This document shows, piece after piece, positions 34,437 to 46,237 of a stretch of DNA of 64,000 bases. The notes beneath the pieces are model-generated. The model did not search any database. It was given only the letters and a program-made list of their open reading frames with translations, and was not told the origin of the DNA. Position 1 is the first letter of the stretch. Each line of letters begins with the position of its first letter. The translations under genes and the position numbers were made by a program. Source of the DNA: Mastigias papua (lineage: Eukaryota > Cnidaria > Scyphozoa > Rhizostomeae > Mastigiidae); the NCBI GenBank assembly GCA_964019165.1, contig OZ025280.1, positions 11,712,428 to 11,776,427 on the forward strand, given 5' to 3'.

Positions 34437-35120
34437 ATATTGTTTGCTTATGGAGCTGTCCTCTTAGACACCTAATGGTTTGAGGTAGGAATTAAAGGGG
34501 GGTTTAGAAGTTTAGTGAAAATTCACTTAGGGTGGTTGGAATAAGCGAGTGATCAGATTTATACCATGACATTAAACAATAGATTTAAACATTTATTCTA
34601 AGGTGGTTCGCATCCTCTATTAAGTAGTAACATTAGCAGTAACTGCTTCAATATGTTGATGCAACGAGTAACAATGAAAAGTCAATGTGAATAATATCAA
34701 CAAAACGATGCTGTAGTTATGAAAATAGAACCTTGTGTGGCAGTATGTTCAGCCAAAATTTTCAACAGTCAGAAAATTTAAAAAAGTGATAAACAAGCGA
34801 TTCTTACTAACAAGTGTCATGCGTGGTTCATCTACCTTATGCAACAAGTCGTCCACAATTTGTTAAAATTAAGTGCCTGGGGGTCTCAACAAGAGCAGGT
34901 GGCTGGACAAATTTCAAAACCTAATAAAGGGGAATCAGTGGGTGTCTTGAAGTGGGTACCAAAGAGCACTTTACAGGAGAGCATTCACATTGTGACTTCT
35001 GCTTTGAACATGACTAGGCATGTAAATATTTGAATTGACAACTTTAAAGATATATATAGCATTTGCATAAGAAAGAAAGTTTAAAAGTACTTATTAGCTT
35101 CTGTAATATTTTGTTGAACA

Positions 35121-35640
35121 CTAGAGTGAGCACAAAAAGTGACACTTAGGAGAACACAACTTATCATTTCGCTTATCTTTGATCTTCACACCTTTCAAAG
35201 TCTTGTAATCCTCAGCTGCCTCATCTTTGCTACTGTCGTAATCATCCTCTTTACCATCGTTGCTCGGAATTCTGCAACCACATATGTCTGTCCATCTAAG
35301 TCCGTGGTTGAAGCAAACAAAACTCTGTGTAGTGTATTTACACCTTTTACAGTACCACATAATTGACTCGAGTATTGATTCTGGCGTTGGGCTTTCTGTC
35401 ACCCATTCGATTTTAAAGGTTTTCCTTTTTTGTTTTCTATCCTAAGCTAAGTAAAGATGGAACACCCAGATTCTGCTCAATAGCCCTCTTAACTACCCTT
35501 GTGGCATATGCAACACATTTATAATGCTGTGCAAGCTCATTTCTTGTGTGTGGAATGTGTTGCAGGTCTGGACTTTTCCATTTGCTGGCACAGAAATGTT
35601 TGTACCTGAGGCATGCCTGAGCCGGAGCCTACATCATATG
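35121..35640 (-). pseudogene. cysteine-rich transposon-encoded protein fragment
   Basis: The minus strand at about 35,610-35,450 reads FCASKWKSPDLQHIPHTRNE then HYKCVAYATRVV. After a frame change, 35,402-35,121 reads PTPESILESIMWYCKRCKYT with regularly spaced Cys (CKRC...C...C...CGC). This resembles the C-terminal region of uncharacterised invertebrate proteins with a WCKC-type cysteine cluster that I associate with mobile elements (recollection, not a search). Function unknown. It lies inside the long-TIR element. Confidence 0.45.
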
Positions 35641-36569
35641 TTAGCTTTCAATAGGTGTGGCTAGTAGAAAATCAACTAGAGCACATCCTATTGAAAAGAT
35701 GGTTGGAGACTGCTTGGAGGCACCTTTTTCCCCTATTTTGGTTCATACTCTTATGGAGGCAGGTCTCAGGGACAAAGTCATGAGTACATATCTAGGAGGT
35801 CTGATAACTGTAAGTATTGATATAGGAGGATCCAATATGTTTGGGTCCACCGCACATTTAATGCAAAGAGGCTATCACTATATTCTAATGATACTTATCA
35901 ACACAGCAAAAGAAACTCAATAAGGCACAGATAATCTGACAAAGCAGCAAAGTCAGCATAATAACAGACAAAACATGATTGTCAAGGCATCAATTATAAG
36001 AAGACAAAAATTACTCAGTGGTTCTGCACATTTGAGCAATCTTACCCTGCCACTATTACAATCCTCAGTTATTAAGTTATAAACGGCCCGAAATTATGAA
36101 GACCATGAAAGTTGTACTTAAAGAAGAGCGAAGAGATAAGGTATGTTCTCTGAGGCCCACATTTTTTAAAGAACATTTGCTCCAATTTCAGCCTGGCGTT
36201 TCATATTTTTCCATATACTTTCAGCCTCAGGGTTTTTTTATTTTGTTTCTTATTTCTGCATCGCAATTTCCAGTGCATAGTAGTGTCCATACATAATGAT
36301 TCCACAATAAAGTAATCAAAGCTATATCAATGTCAATTTGGGTGTGTTACTGCAAATGTTTATGTTAGAGAAACCGTCTAAATGTTTATTTTTATATTCT
36401 TCCGTTGTTTTGTTACGTTTCACTTGTGTTTGTTATTACCTTTCTTAAATTTTGTTGGATTTCAGCCTGCTTGTTTTCTTGTATTGTTCGTATTCTTGTT
36501 TTGGGCAAATCTCATCCTGATGTTTCTTATAAATGTTGTTTTATACAAAAGGGGTTAGCAAGCAACTAA

Positions 36570-36966
36570 GGTATGTCACTATGACATGGCCTTACAGGCT
36601 GAGAGTCCTTTATTTTCCCTGGCAGCTTTATTTTTGCCTAAAATCATATAATGTATTGCTTTAGACTACCTAACTAGCTATGATAAATGACTTTTGGCCT
36701 GCTTAACTTCCTTATTTGTTCATACCTTCACGTTTTCTACCTGAAGATATACGTCAGGAGCACCATGACATTCATTTTTCAAAATGGCGCTCAATGATTG
36801 TAGGTGGCCTAAATCGAGTAATAGTCAAATGAGTTGGACGGGTGATTTAAGAAAGTTGAACACGTCCAACCTCTTGAATCATGAATACCAACACAAAACA
36901 TGTTGTAAAGTTGAAATGGAAATGCCCGCAAAGTTTTCCACTGTGCATTACCATAGCGCCCTGACT
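36570..36966 (-). repeat. right long terminal inverted repeat
   Basis: The reverse complement of 34,029-34,436 with scattered differences; see the element entry. Confidence 0.8.
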
Positions 36967-37123
36967 ATATAGGTCTTACCAACTGCACTGAGGCCAATCT
37001 TAAGATCCTTTGACATCTGTAAATTTGAAATACTTTACAATATCTCCAAAACCCACTCTACACAGATACGAACCTTACTCATTGACTGATTACAGGCTAG
37101 CTCATCATCAGTAAGGTTTGGCA

Positions 37124-39443
37124 TGTTTTTTTATCATCATAAAAATACCATTTAAAGCTAACAAATAACACAAAATGAATTTAAAGTGTGCTGAAGTAGA
37201 GGTAAAAACCATATGTTATCGTGTCACCTCTAACCCAAAAACTGTAAGTTACTTATTAATTTGTACAAAATTAAAACTACACAGATACAAAAAAAACAAC
37301 ACAGACAGAGATTCAAGGCCAGAGCAATTTGATTTATTGTACGACGAAATCTATATAAAATGATTTGTTTTAACTAAGAACCTCACAGTAGCATCTAAAA
37401 TCATTATATTAGCTATTTTATTGAATTTTAGGCTACTGAAAAGTAATAAATTGCATAACTGATCGACAGGCAAGTGCATCACATCAGTATTTAATATACC
37501 AGATACTTCACCAAACAGGCTATTTCTATGAAATAAATGGAGTGGGCAGTGTAGGACAAAATGAGTTGTGGATTCGACTCCTTCCTTACAGCTACAAATG
37601 GGACTTACACATGCACAAGTATGGCAACACCTATGCTCATTCAGATCACTAAAATGAACTCGAAGCCTTGTTATGAGTGCTGAGTGATGCCTGTTAGTTA
37701 TTTCATGCACAGATTTCTTTGCTGGCCGAAGTATTGAAAGTAAGGCTGTTTTCAACTGAGATAGTGTCGAACAAGGTCTTATTTGGTAATCGAGTTTGTG
37801 CCATATGTTCACACAATAGGGAAAGACACTCTTCGGCTACCTTTGTGAGCATGACCTTTCATAGCTAAAAACGTTTGTATGACAGAGTTGATAATGATTT
37901 CTGTTCTCATCAGGGACATACTTGCGAAGGTATTCAGGAGCCTGGTTGTTTACAATTTTATAAAAGAGAGAAACTCTGCGGTACCACCTCCTGTTACCTA
38001 GCATTTCCCAGCCAAATTCCTCATGGAGTCTGTCCATTTTTGTACCCTTCCATGCTCCACTAACCACCAGAGCTGCCTCATATTGTATAGATTCAAGTTT
38101 ACGAGAAAGAGACATATTTTGGTCATGATAACTTACATCCCCATAAACCAAATGTGGTCTCACGTATAGTTTGTACATGTGGTCAAGTGTGGTCCTTGAA
38201 GCATATTTGGAAAGAAAACGGATGATTCCTATTCCTCTCTTTGCTTTTACAATTGCCGCCCTAACATGCTCAGAAAATGTTAGTTTCTTGTCCAAAAGTA
38301 ATCCCAAAAGTTTGTGACAATTTACAACATTTATTTGATAATCATTGAAGCGTAGTGGCAGGTGATGATCTTTTATTCTTTTTGAGGAGAAAATTACTTC
38401 CTTTGCTTGTTTGGATGGATCTGGGTTGAACCTCATCTTCCAGCGATAGGCCCAGTTTTGTATAACTGAAAGATCATTGCTTAAAATTTGCCGCAACAAA
38501 CGTACATCAGAAACCATTTGAAAGATGGAGGTATCATCGGCAAACAGCTTTACTTGAGATGAAACATTTCAGAAAGATCAGTAATATATAACAGAAAGAA
38601 GAGTGGACCAAGGACAGAACCCTGAGGAACACCTGCAGAAACATGCTGCCATAACGATGTTTTACCATTTAAAATGACACGCTGTAATCTCCAAGCCAGA
38701 AAATCTTTACTAAGAAGGTACAAGGGACCACCAATGCCATTAGATTTAAGTTTGAGCAATAGACCCTCATGCCACACCTTATCAAAAGCTTTTGATATTT
38801 CTAAAAAACAGCTCTAGTTTCATTATACTTTTCACATGCTTGATAAATGATAAATGACTTGATAAATGAGCTATGGAGAGAAGCTGATTTATTGTCGAGT
38901 CACCTGGCTGAAAACCTGACTGATTAGATGATGACAGATCATTATCAGACAAATGGTTATATATTTCATCAAAGACTATTTTTTCGAAAATTTTACCACA
39001 AATTGGAAGAAGCGAAATCGGTCTATAAGTAGTTTTCAGTTGACGATATCCTTTTTTGTGGACTGGAACAACATTGGCTTTTTTCCATATAGCGGGATAA
39101 TGACCTGATTGAAGACACTTTTTGAATAATATCTTGAACGGTTTACTGCACTCCCGAGCACATAACTTTACCATATGGATTGATATATCGTCACACCCAT
39201 GTGCCTTATTAGGATTAAGCTTGTTGATTATCTTAACAATCTTGTCTTCAGTGATTTCAATAGTTTCTAACCTGCTAATGGTCCTATACGGCAAGGAATC
39301 TTGAAGCCTGCTTTCATTAACCAGCAAAGAACACTGTTTAACAAAATAGTCGTTAAAGATACCGGCTTTTTCCACAAAGCTAGTGAAAATAATATCATTT
39401 TCAAGTAATGGTGAGATACACGAGACTTTTTTCCTATTTGATA
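37124..39443 (-). pseudogene. jockey/CR1-type LINE, RT and C-terminal half (split by Helitron C-D)
   Basis: Minus-strand pieces in order: 39,443-38,782 (RT fingers/palm: IPLL..VVPVHKKG, YRPISLLPICGKIFEKIV, NQSGFQPGDSTINQL), 38,777-38,550 (SAGVPQGSVLGPLFFLLY), then after a frameshift LFADDTSIF at about 38,530 (catalytic Asp pair intact). The thumb is 38,517-37,837. The C-terminal region 37,812-37,351 has an H/C cluster (HRCCHTCACVSPICSC...HFVLHC). The 3' UTR ends about 37,124 in an A-rich TGATGATAAAAAAA tail. At least three frame breaks. The 5' half (endonuclease) lies at 51,620-52,372, beyond the Helitrons. Confidence 0.85.
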
Positions 39444-39769
39444 TCTCTCTATATACTAAGATGCCTAAAATGCAAATGAGCTCAACCATTGTTCCCATCA
39501 AAAGTACTGCCAATTGCCGCGTTAATTATACTTACATTAGGATCTTCTCCCAATCGCCCCCAGACTTGTGTGGCAGGTCGCACCCGTTCTGAATACGCTC
39601 CTTTTTGAGTTTTGTTATATTATCTAGAGTTTTTGCCGAGTTATTCCACTTCCTATCTGGCGATTTTCTGCCCTTTGTCTTTCGCCTTTTGTCCCCCATT
39701 GTTGTCGTCTGCATGGATAGCCTACTCTCTTGGTAGCACTGGCAGTCCTCACTCGGGTTTCACTTGATG

Positions 39770-41435
39770 GCAGATGTCGGGGAGAAATTGGTCGCTTTTC
39801 CTACCAGGTGGGTTGCTCTTTTCGTGCTTAAAACGTCTCATATATGTTTGCGTGTATTTACTCCCTCTAATGTGTCCGTTTTCGTCTGTTTTGGTCACTT
39901 TATGTTCTAGGTTTCCGTGATATTCCACGACCATCCCATGCGTGTTAATCGCCATTACAGTTCAAGAGCCAACTCGTGGACTATTTTGTTCGTTTGATGC
40001 TAGGTGAGTCGCTACTTTCGTACAAAACATTTCGATTTGAGTGTACCAATTTGTCCTTTGTCGCATGTGTGCCTTGCCTACGATTATGAGCTATGTATCT
40101 CAATGTTTTCAGCGAAGTCCCGCGAACCTCTCTCGCTGGATTATCGCCATGACAGTTGCTTCCCATGCCGTTCTAATCTATTCCCTAAATCACCGTGCTG
40201 GTCGTGTTAAAGTGTTCTTAAGTATCGAGGAGAAGTTTACAGTTATATCCTCTGCTATTGTAGTGTGTATTTCGCGTGTATATACTGGAGATACTTGCGA
40301 TCGGGTAGCTTTTAATTTGGACAGTGCCCTCAAGGTCACAGTTTGCCCTTTGACTTGCAAGGAACTATTGCAAGTATTTTCTACCAGGTGAGTGGTTATC
40401 TAAAGCTATTAAGTTTGATTTCAAATTGCCTGTCTTTGCTCTGTTAACTGTGTGTAATTTCTATAGTATTTTGGACACTTATCTTCCCTAATGTCAGCGA
40501 GATTACAATCGCTTCCCTCGGGCATTTTCCGCCATGACAGTTCGTCTGCAAAACGATTGATGTTCTTCGCTGTTTCCGTGTGAAGTCAAGCGAACTGTCG
40601 TCCGTCTGGTACCGGGTGAGTCGTTTTTTCATGTAATAAGGTTTGTTTTTAGATTGCCTTTATTTTTTCTGTCTACTAAACGGGTTTAATATTACATAGG
40701 TTATATCATTATTTTGGACAGCGAGATTCCTCAACCTTCCCTCGGGAGTAATTCGCCATGACACTTCCTCTCCGATCAGATAGAATTTATTCTCTAGATC
40801 GTTGTGGGTCTTTTACAACATTGTGATGAAATACTTATTATATGTTTACTGTTGTATTCCTTGCTGGATTGCTATATTTATTGCTTGAATTTAATGCATG
40901 CATATATGGGATAGGACATTGTTGTGTTCCCTGATGAATTGTGGTACAGGGGCTGCTGAATATGGTCATTGCTGAATTCAGTTGGGCCTAGGGTTTTGTT
41001 TTTTTATTTGATTGGGATAAGGGTGTAAGTTTTTATGGGTAATATAACTGTTATCAGAAGTTTCCATTCCCCTCAGTTCAGCCATGGAGGCAACTGCCCT
41101 GTGTGTTTGATTCTCATTGCCAGTAGTCAAGAAACAACTAAATACGGTGTGTACAGAGATGTCCAAAGTTTGTGTAATTTATTTGCTAACTATTCTTAAT
41201 AGTATTCCTATGCTATGTTGGTATTCTTACACTCTTTATTTTGTTGTAGGTTGAAGATAGAAATGCGAGGGGATTCCCAACTTGAGATCACGATCGCAGA
41301 AACCTCTCATCCTTTGTTTGCGAACAATAGTGTTTACACAAGGCCGCAAGTTTGCAGTTGAGGGCGTGTTTACAAACTTGATGGATATCTTGCAATTCTT
41401 CGTGGAATTTCGTCTCTTTTCTATAAGGTAAGTGG
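39770..41435 (+). repeat. exon-like repeat modules in Helitron C, five or more
   Basis: Recurring elements: CAGCGAGATT or variants (40,110; 40,495; 40,720), CTTCCCTCGGG..TTCCGCC, and CCATGACAGTT (ATG at 40,149, 40,534 and 40,758; degenerate ATTACAGTT at 39,952). Donor-like GGTGAGT lies at 40,003, 40,387 and 40,615, with variants GGTGGGT at 39,807 and GGTAAGT at about 41,429. Each donor is followed by a T-rich stretch such as CGCTACTTTCG. The order acceptor-like, ATG block, donor-like is the same each time. I infer repeated exons or their relics. They could alternatively be repeated protein-binding sites. Confidence 0.55.
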
Positions 41436-43390
41436 CTTATTTCATTGACAAGGTGTGGATATAGTTTTGCCTGGATTGTTTTGTTTAGAATGATCGCTAC
41501 TTTCCCAGCTAGACGAGAGTTAGTGCGATGTTTTGAGGGAGATTCCATACGATTGCCTTTGCTCGGGGGTCATATGATCATGGCAGTTTCTATCATGTTC
41601 GCTTGATTTTCGCATTTAATTTACCGTTTTGTTACTAGGGAAGTTTCGATTTACTATTTAGGAGATGCTTGCTGTATTATTTACTGATATACTAGGATTG
41701 TTAGCGTGCTGGTAGTACTTTATCTTTGCACGAGATTTTCAGTGAATTATAACTGAGTAGTTAGGCCGCTTTGTTTACGTTTGAGATGTTGTCAGTCACT
41801 TCTGCTTAGCTCTTGCTTTGTAGGATACACTTATTGTAAGCTGGAGCGAAGATATTATTCAACTTATTCCTTACATTAGTGGAGTGTAATAGCTCTCTTT
41901 CCCGTTTGGTTTCCTTTCAGTATTTTGAGTAAAGTGCTGCGTGTCTTCTCTCTAAACCTTTGAGGGGCGTTTCATAGTACTCTCAGTCGCCATAGCTGCC
42001 GTGGTACACTTTATATTGTAAAACACTGGGGTATTTATAGTTAAAAGTGCCACACCTTATACGGATATTTTATCTACTAATTCGCTGATAATATGGTGTA
42101 TAGTACCGTGTGTTTTACGGTAGTTGCGTATTGATGTATTTACACTGATATTGTATTCTAAGTTAGCTTTGTATTCAACCCACATAAGTAACTTATTCAC
42201 AAGGCTTCATTCAGTATAGTACTTTACTAATTTCTTATGTACTAACAGCAGTCTAACACCCTTTAGTTACAACAGTCTATTATTTGTATTCACTATATGT
42301 TTTAGTGTTTGGCTGAATTTGCACGTGGGCACTTTGATACTAAATGATCTTTTCCTGGCAAACCAGCTCTGTGCCTTGCTGAGATGATTTGTTATAGACA
42401 CCATTAATGATTTCCATAATCATTCTGCACATGATAACATTATGTTTGTTGGTGAAGTAGTTTTGGATAACAAGTATGTGTATTGTGTAGACTTGATTCC
42501 TGGAGCCCCACCATCCAGCCCCCATCTCACTTACCAGTATTAATCATTATCGACTATTATGAGGGGTGTGCTCTAAACGATTATTATGTATACAAGCTTA
42601 TGCCATATTCATACACAGTTTTTGACTTTGAAGTCTTTGTGGAATATTCTATAGCATCTGTTAGGAATAATCTTCAGCTCTGATGCAGTTGAATTAAACA
42701 GTATCATTAGGCATCGCCATGTCAAACAACCTACTTGAATCTAAATTTTATTAGAGTTTCAAAAGTGTGTACTATTACAAGGTGTGCCCAATTGATGTCC
42801 CTAGACCAGATTTGTAGCAGTATATTACCTGATTGCCTGCCTGTATGATTTTGTCACAAGCCTGTATCACTTTTGCATATCAGTAGTTACCACTAGCATT
42901 ATCACTTTTGATTTATCATTCTGCATGTGGTGATATGTTGTTACACTTTTGTATTAATTACAGCTAGCAACCTTAATTGTATTGTATTGAATAGACATAT
43001 AAAGCCCCCCTCCCATCTAATACATAACTATTGTTTTAAATTTTATGTGATGATGCAGTCTCTAAATTTTATCACTTACTCTTAAGAGTTACAACTTTAT
43101 GGTTTTGACAAGAGTTTAGCAGTCACTTACATGATTTTGGCCAATAGTATTGTGACCTTTGAGTTTGCTGTAGGATTACAAAGTAATAGTTTTTTAATTT
43201 TGAACACGTAGACTATAAACTTCTGAGGTAGTTTTATTGCATATAGCCAACTGTAATGCCTAGATCATACTGAATGATGCTAAAGACTATACATAATGTG
43301 CTTCCTTTAGTAGTTTAATGTAAGGGCCATTTGCACTACTTAAATACTTTTTGTATGTACTGGAGACTAGCGGTTTTTTTTGATAGCCCA

Positions 43391-43958
43391 CTAGACGCGG
43401 GCTCCCCTACCCCAGTTACCCGCTGGCCCTGTCAAAATCACTTTGCAAATTAGCCTTGGAAAGACTAACGCAGTGCCCCCATGAAAGGTTGCATGGTCCG
43501 CATTGTCGATGAGCATGGATGAAAAAGCTCGCATAGGATCAAGAGACGTTGACGTCATTGGAGCACATGACATCCGGCCTTTGCAATGGACAAATCGATT
43601 AAAATTTGACAGAAAACAGTTGTGCAAAAATGCTCGGATACCTGCGCTAGGCTATGGGGCTTTAGAAGATGAAGAAGAATGTCCAAAAGCCCCATAGCCT
43701 AGCGCAGGTATCCGAGCATTTTTGCACAACTGTTTTCTGTCAAATTTTAATCGATTTGTCCATTGCAAAGGCCGGATGTCATGTGCTCCAATGACGTCAA
43801 CGTCTCTTGATCCTATGCGAGCTTTTTCATCCATGCTCATCGACAATGCGGACCATGCAACCTTTCATGGGGGCACTGCGTTAGTCTTTCCAAGGCTAAT
43901 TTGCAAAGTGATTTTGACAGGGCCAGCGGGTAACTGGGGTAGGGGAGCCCGCGTCTAG
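43391..43958. repeat. palindrome with 273-bp arms at the 3' end of Helitron C
   Basis: The left arm 43,391-43,663 and right arm 43,686-43,958 are reverse complements with essentially no difference by eye, around a 22-base loop rich in GAAGA. Translations of the two arms on opposite strands are identical over 78 residues, which confirms it. The outer bases are CTAGACGCGGGCTCCC and its complement ending CTAG, so the arm end is also the Helitron 3' end. Compare the older-looking palindrome at 21,598. Confidence 0.92.
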
Positions 43959-45995
43959 TCTATATACTAAGATCCCTAAAATGCAAATGAGCTCGCCTAT
44001 TGTTTACATCAAAAGGACCGTCACCCACTGGGTAATACGAACTCCTCCTAGGATCTTGGTCGGGTTGCCCCCAAACGTGGCCATTGGTTCACGCCTGGTC
44101 TGAATGCCACTATTACATTTTGCTTTATTTTTAATATTTTTCCTCACTGAGATATTCCACTTTCTATCTGGAAATTTTTTCTGCTTTGTGTGTCGTATTT
44201 TGTTCTTCATTGTTTTCGTCCGCAACCATAACCTGCTCTCATTACAACGTGAGATCGCACTTGTGGAGGATGTTGTTGGAATTTGTGGAAAATTTCGTTC
44301 TCTCTGTGGCGGTTGAGTTGCTGTTTTCATTCGACAAGTTTGTTGTTGCTTGCCTGTAGCTACTTCGCTGATTATCATCGTTTTTCTTCCCTTTTAAGCT
44401 ATATATTTCCATGTTCTAAGCAAGATTGTGATACCTTTGCTCGAGGGTGATATCACCATGAAAGATCTTCCGAGCAGTTCGATTCTCTCTGCTACATCAT
44501 AGTGCTTCTGCCATATGTTGTGACAAAACCATGTAGAAGATATTTCATGTTGTATTTTGTGGTATATCGCTGTGTATTTCGCTTACTTTTTACGCTCTGT
44601 TGCCTGACATGGAATAACATTCGGGAAGATTTCAGTTTTGGTTGTTTTTGCTTGAGGTGAAGGTCCAGTTTTATTTTGGGGAGAATACAATAAGCCATAA
44701 TAAAATATCTACCAGTAGAGTACTGACATTGTTTTATCTTATTTCTTTAGTTTTTTACGTGCTTTTTGTATGACGTTTTTCATTGTGTTCTCTACTATAA
44801 CTCTGAAGGGTTTGTACGCCCCCTTATAGTTTAAACAATAAAGGGACTGTTCTTCATCTTTCATGTCAAGTGTGCTTACTCGGAAACTATGTGATACATT
44901 CGTTTACAAGATGCCCGAATATTTTGTACTTTACTTGCTAAGTTTATTAGGTTTTACCAATATAGAGTCTTGGTATCCCTGAATCTTTATTCTGCTGTAG
45001 TTTGTAAGGAGATATGCGAGGGGATTCCCAAGTTCATCTCACGATTGCAGATACATCAGATCCTTTGTTTCCGAACAACTACATTATAGACTTGTCACTG
45101 CAGAGAGTTCTCGAAGTTGTTTGGCAGAACCTACGGGAATAAGTAATAATTGCTAGGATTTTTAGCTTGCTATTCACTTCTTGCTTACACTTGTCAGTTG
45201 GAGGAAAGGATGTCGCTATGCTAGGCCACTCGGACATTGTTTACAGTTGAGAAGTTATTTGTAACCTATACATGACTCTGTATCTTTGCAACACAGGTAT
45301 TGTAGGCTAAAGCTAGGACGTCATCAAATTTATTCTGTGGATTATTGAAGCTTGATACATCTCTTTCCATGTCTTTCCCTTGCATTATTTTGAGGAAACT
45401 ATCGCGTACACTCTCTTGAAAACCTGAGGGGCTTCTCATATTACTCTCAGTCCCCGTAGCTGATGCCATCCTTATTCCCAGTACAGTTTCCAGCTAAATT
45501 CCAGTACTCTTTATTTATAACACTTTCATAGTTCTTTTCACTATGAAATGCGTCTTTGCTTAAAAATAGTTGCACTCCTTTCTATGATCATTTGTTATAC
45601 ATGTCATTAATGATTCCATAGATCATTCTGTACATGATCATATAGTTTTAAGGGAGTACTTACTACTAGATAGCATGATCATTCCTATTGTGTAGACTTG
45701 ATTCTGGAGCCCCTGCCATCATCTCCCATTCCATCTACTGTTATTGTTTGAAACCCCGAGTTGATGGTTTATATTGTATAGCATGTTACCAATACATAGC
45801 AGTATTCTTTTATTTTTTTTGAAGTAAGACTATGGAGTCCTCTGAGGTACCAGAACTCTATACAACCTAATTTAATGGCTAAATAAAGTTAATATACCAG
45901 TTAACATAGTGTTACTGGATGCTACCATATTACAGGTTTATCGCTCGGACTTACTTGTGTGCCTCTTTGGAGAAGATGTGTGATCACCCACTATA

Positions 45996-46006
45996 TCATA
46001 GTCATA
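45996..46006. repeat. target-site duplication, left (LINE in Helitron D)
   Basis: TCATAGTCATA, repeated at 51,074-51,084. Helitron sequence reads through the join, matching unit B around 27,565 (TCATACCTGCCAATTCATG). Confidence 0.75.
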
Positions 46007-46237
46007 AAAAGGACAAAGGACTTGAGGAGGTAGGTCGCGCTTTTCGAAGCTCCAAATGTAAATAGGTTTGGATTGCGTTCAGTGGGCTACTGATGTTATT
46101 ATAAAGAATGGTGTAAATTGAAGTGAGATGTAAGCATTACTCAAGTTTCTTTTTTGAAGTTTATCCTCGGATTAGGCCTTGGAAATCGAATTAAGTTTTA
46201 GATAGGCTACTTATCGTGGCCTAAGGTTTAGCTACTC

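Larger units (their letters stand above)
34029..36966. mobile_element. DNA transposon with about 400-bp terminal inverted repeats
   Basis: The left end AGTCAGGGCCCTACGG (34,029) and right end CCATAGCGCCCTGACT (to 36,966) are reverse complements, and the match runs inward to about 34,436 and 36,570. Over these 400 bp I see scattered substitutions. The target duplication is unclear; TA on both sides is possible. The interior contains a minus-strand cysteine-rich gene remnant and little else. Long inverted repeats are known in some Mutator-like and foldback elements; the superfamily here is undecided. Confidence 0.75.
39444..43958 (+). mobile_element. Helitron unit C (non-autonomous, upstream member of tandem C-D)
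   Basis: It starts TCTCTCTATATACTAAG directly after A (39,443) inside a LINE reading frame. It ends ...GCGTCTAG at 43,958, immediately followed by TC of unit D. Size is 4,515 bp, with no inserted element and no Rep/helicase, so this is the cleanest copy of the family. The order inside is: exon-like modules (39,770-41,435), the ATGCGAGGGGATTCCC block (41,263), AT-rich DNA with ATTTCCATA..ATCATTCTGCACATGAT (about 42,411), then the 273-bp-arm palindrome. Its first 40 bp match D (CTAAAATGCAAATGAGCTC). Confidence 0.85.

Noticed and set aside
40041..40391. 116-residue ORF in Helitron C as a gene
   Set aside because: The related modules in A and B do not keep this reading, so it is chance openness in a GC-richer stretch.
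43391..43958. Identical 78- and 64-residue ORFs on opposite strands
   Set aside because: They are the two arms of one palindrome, not genes.
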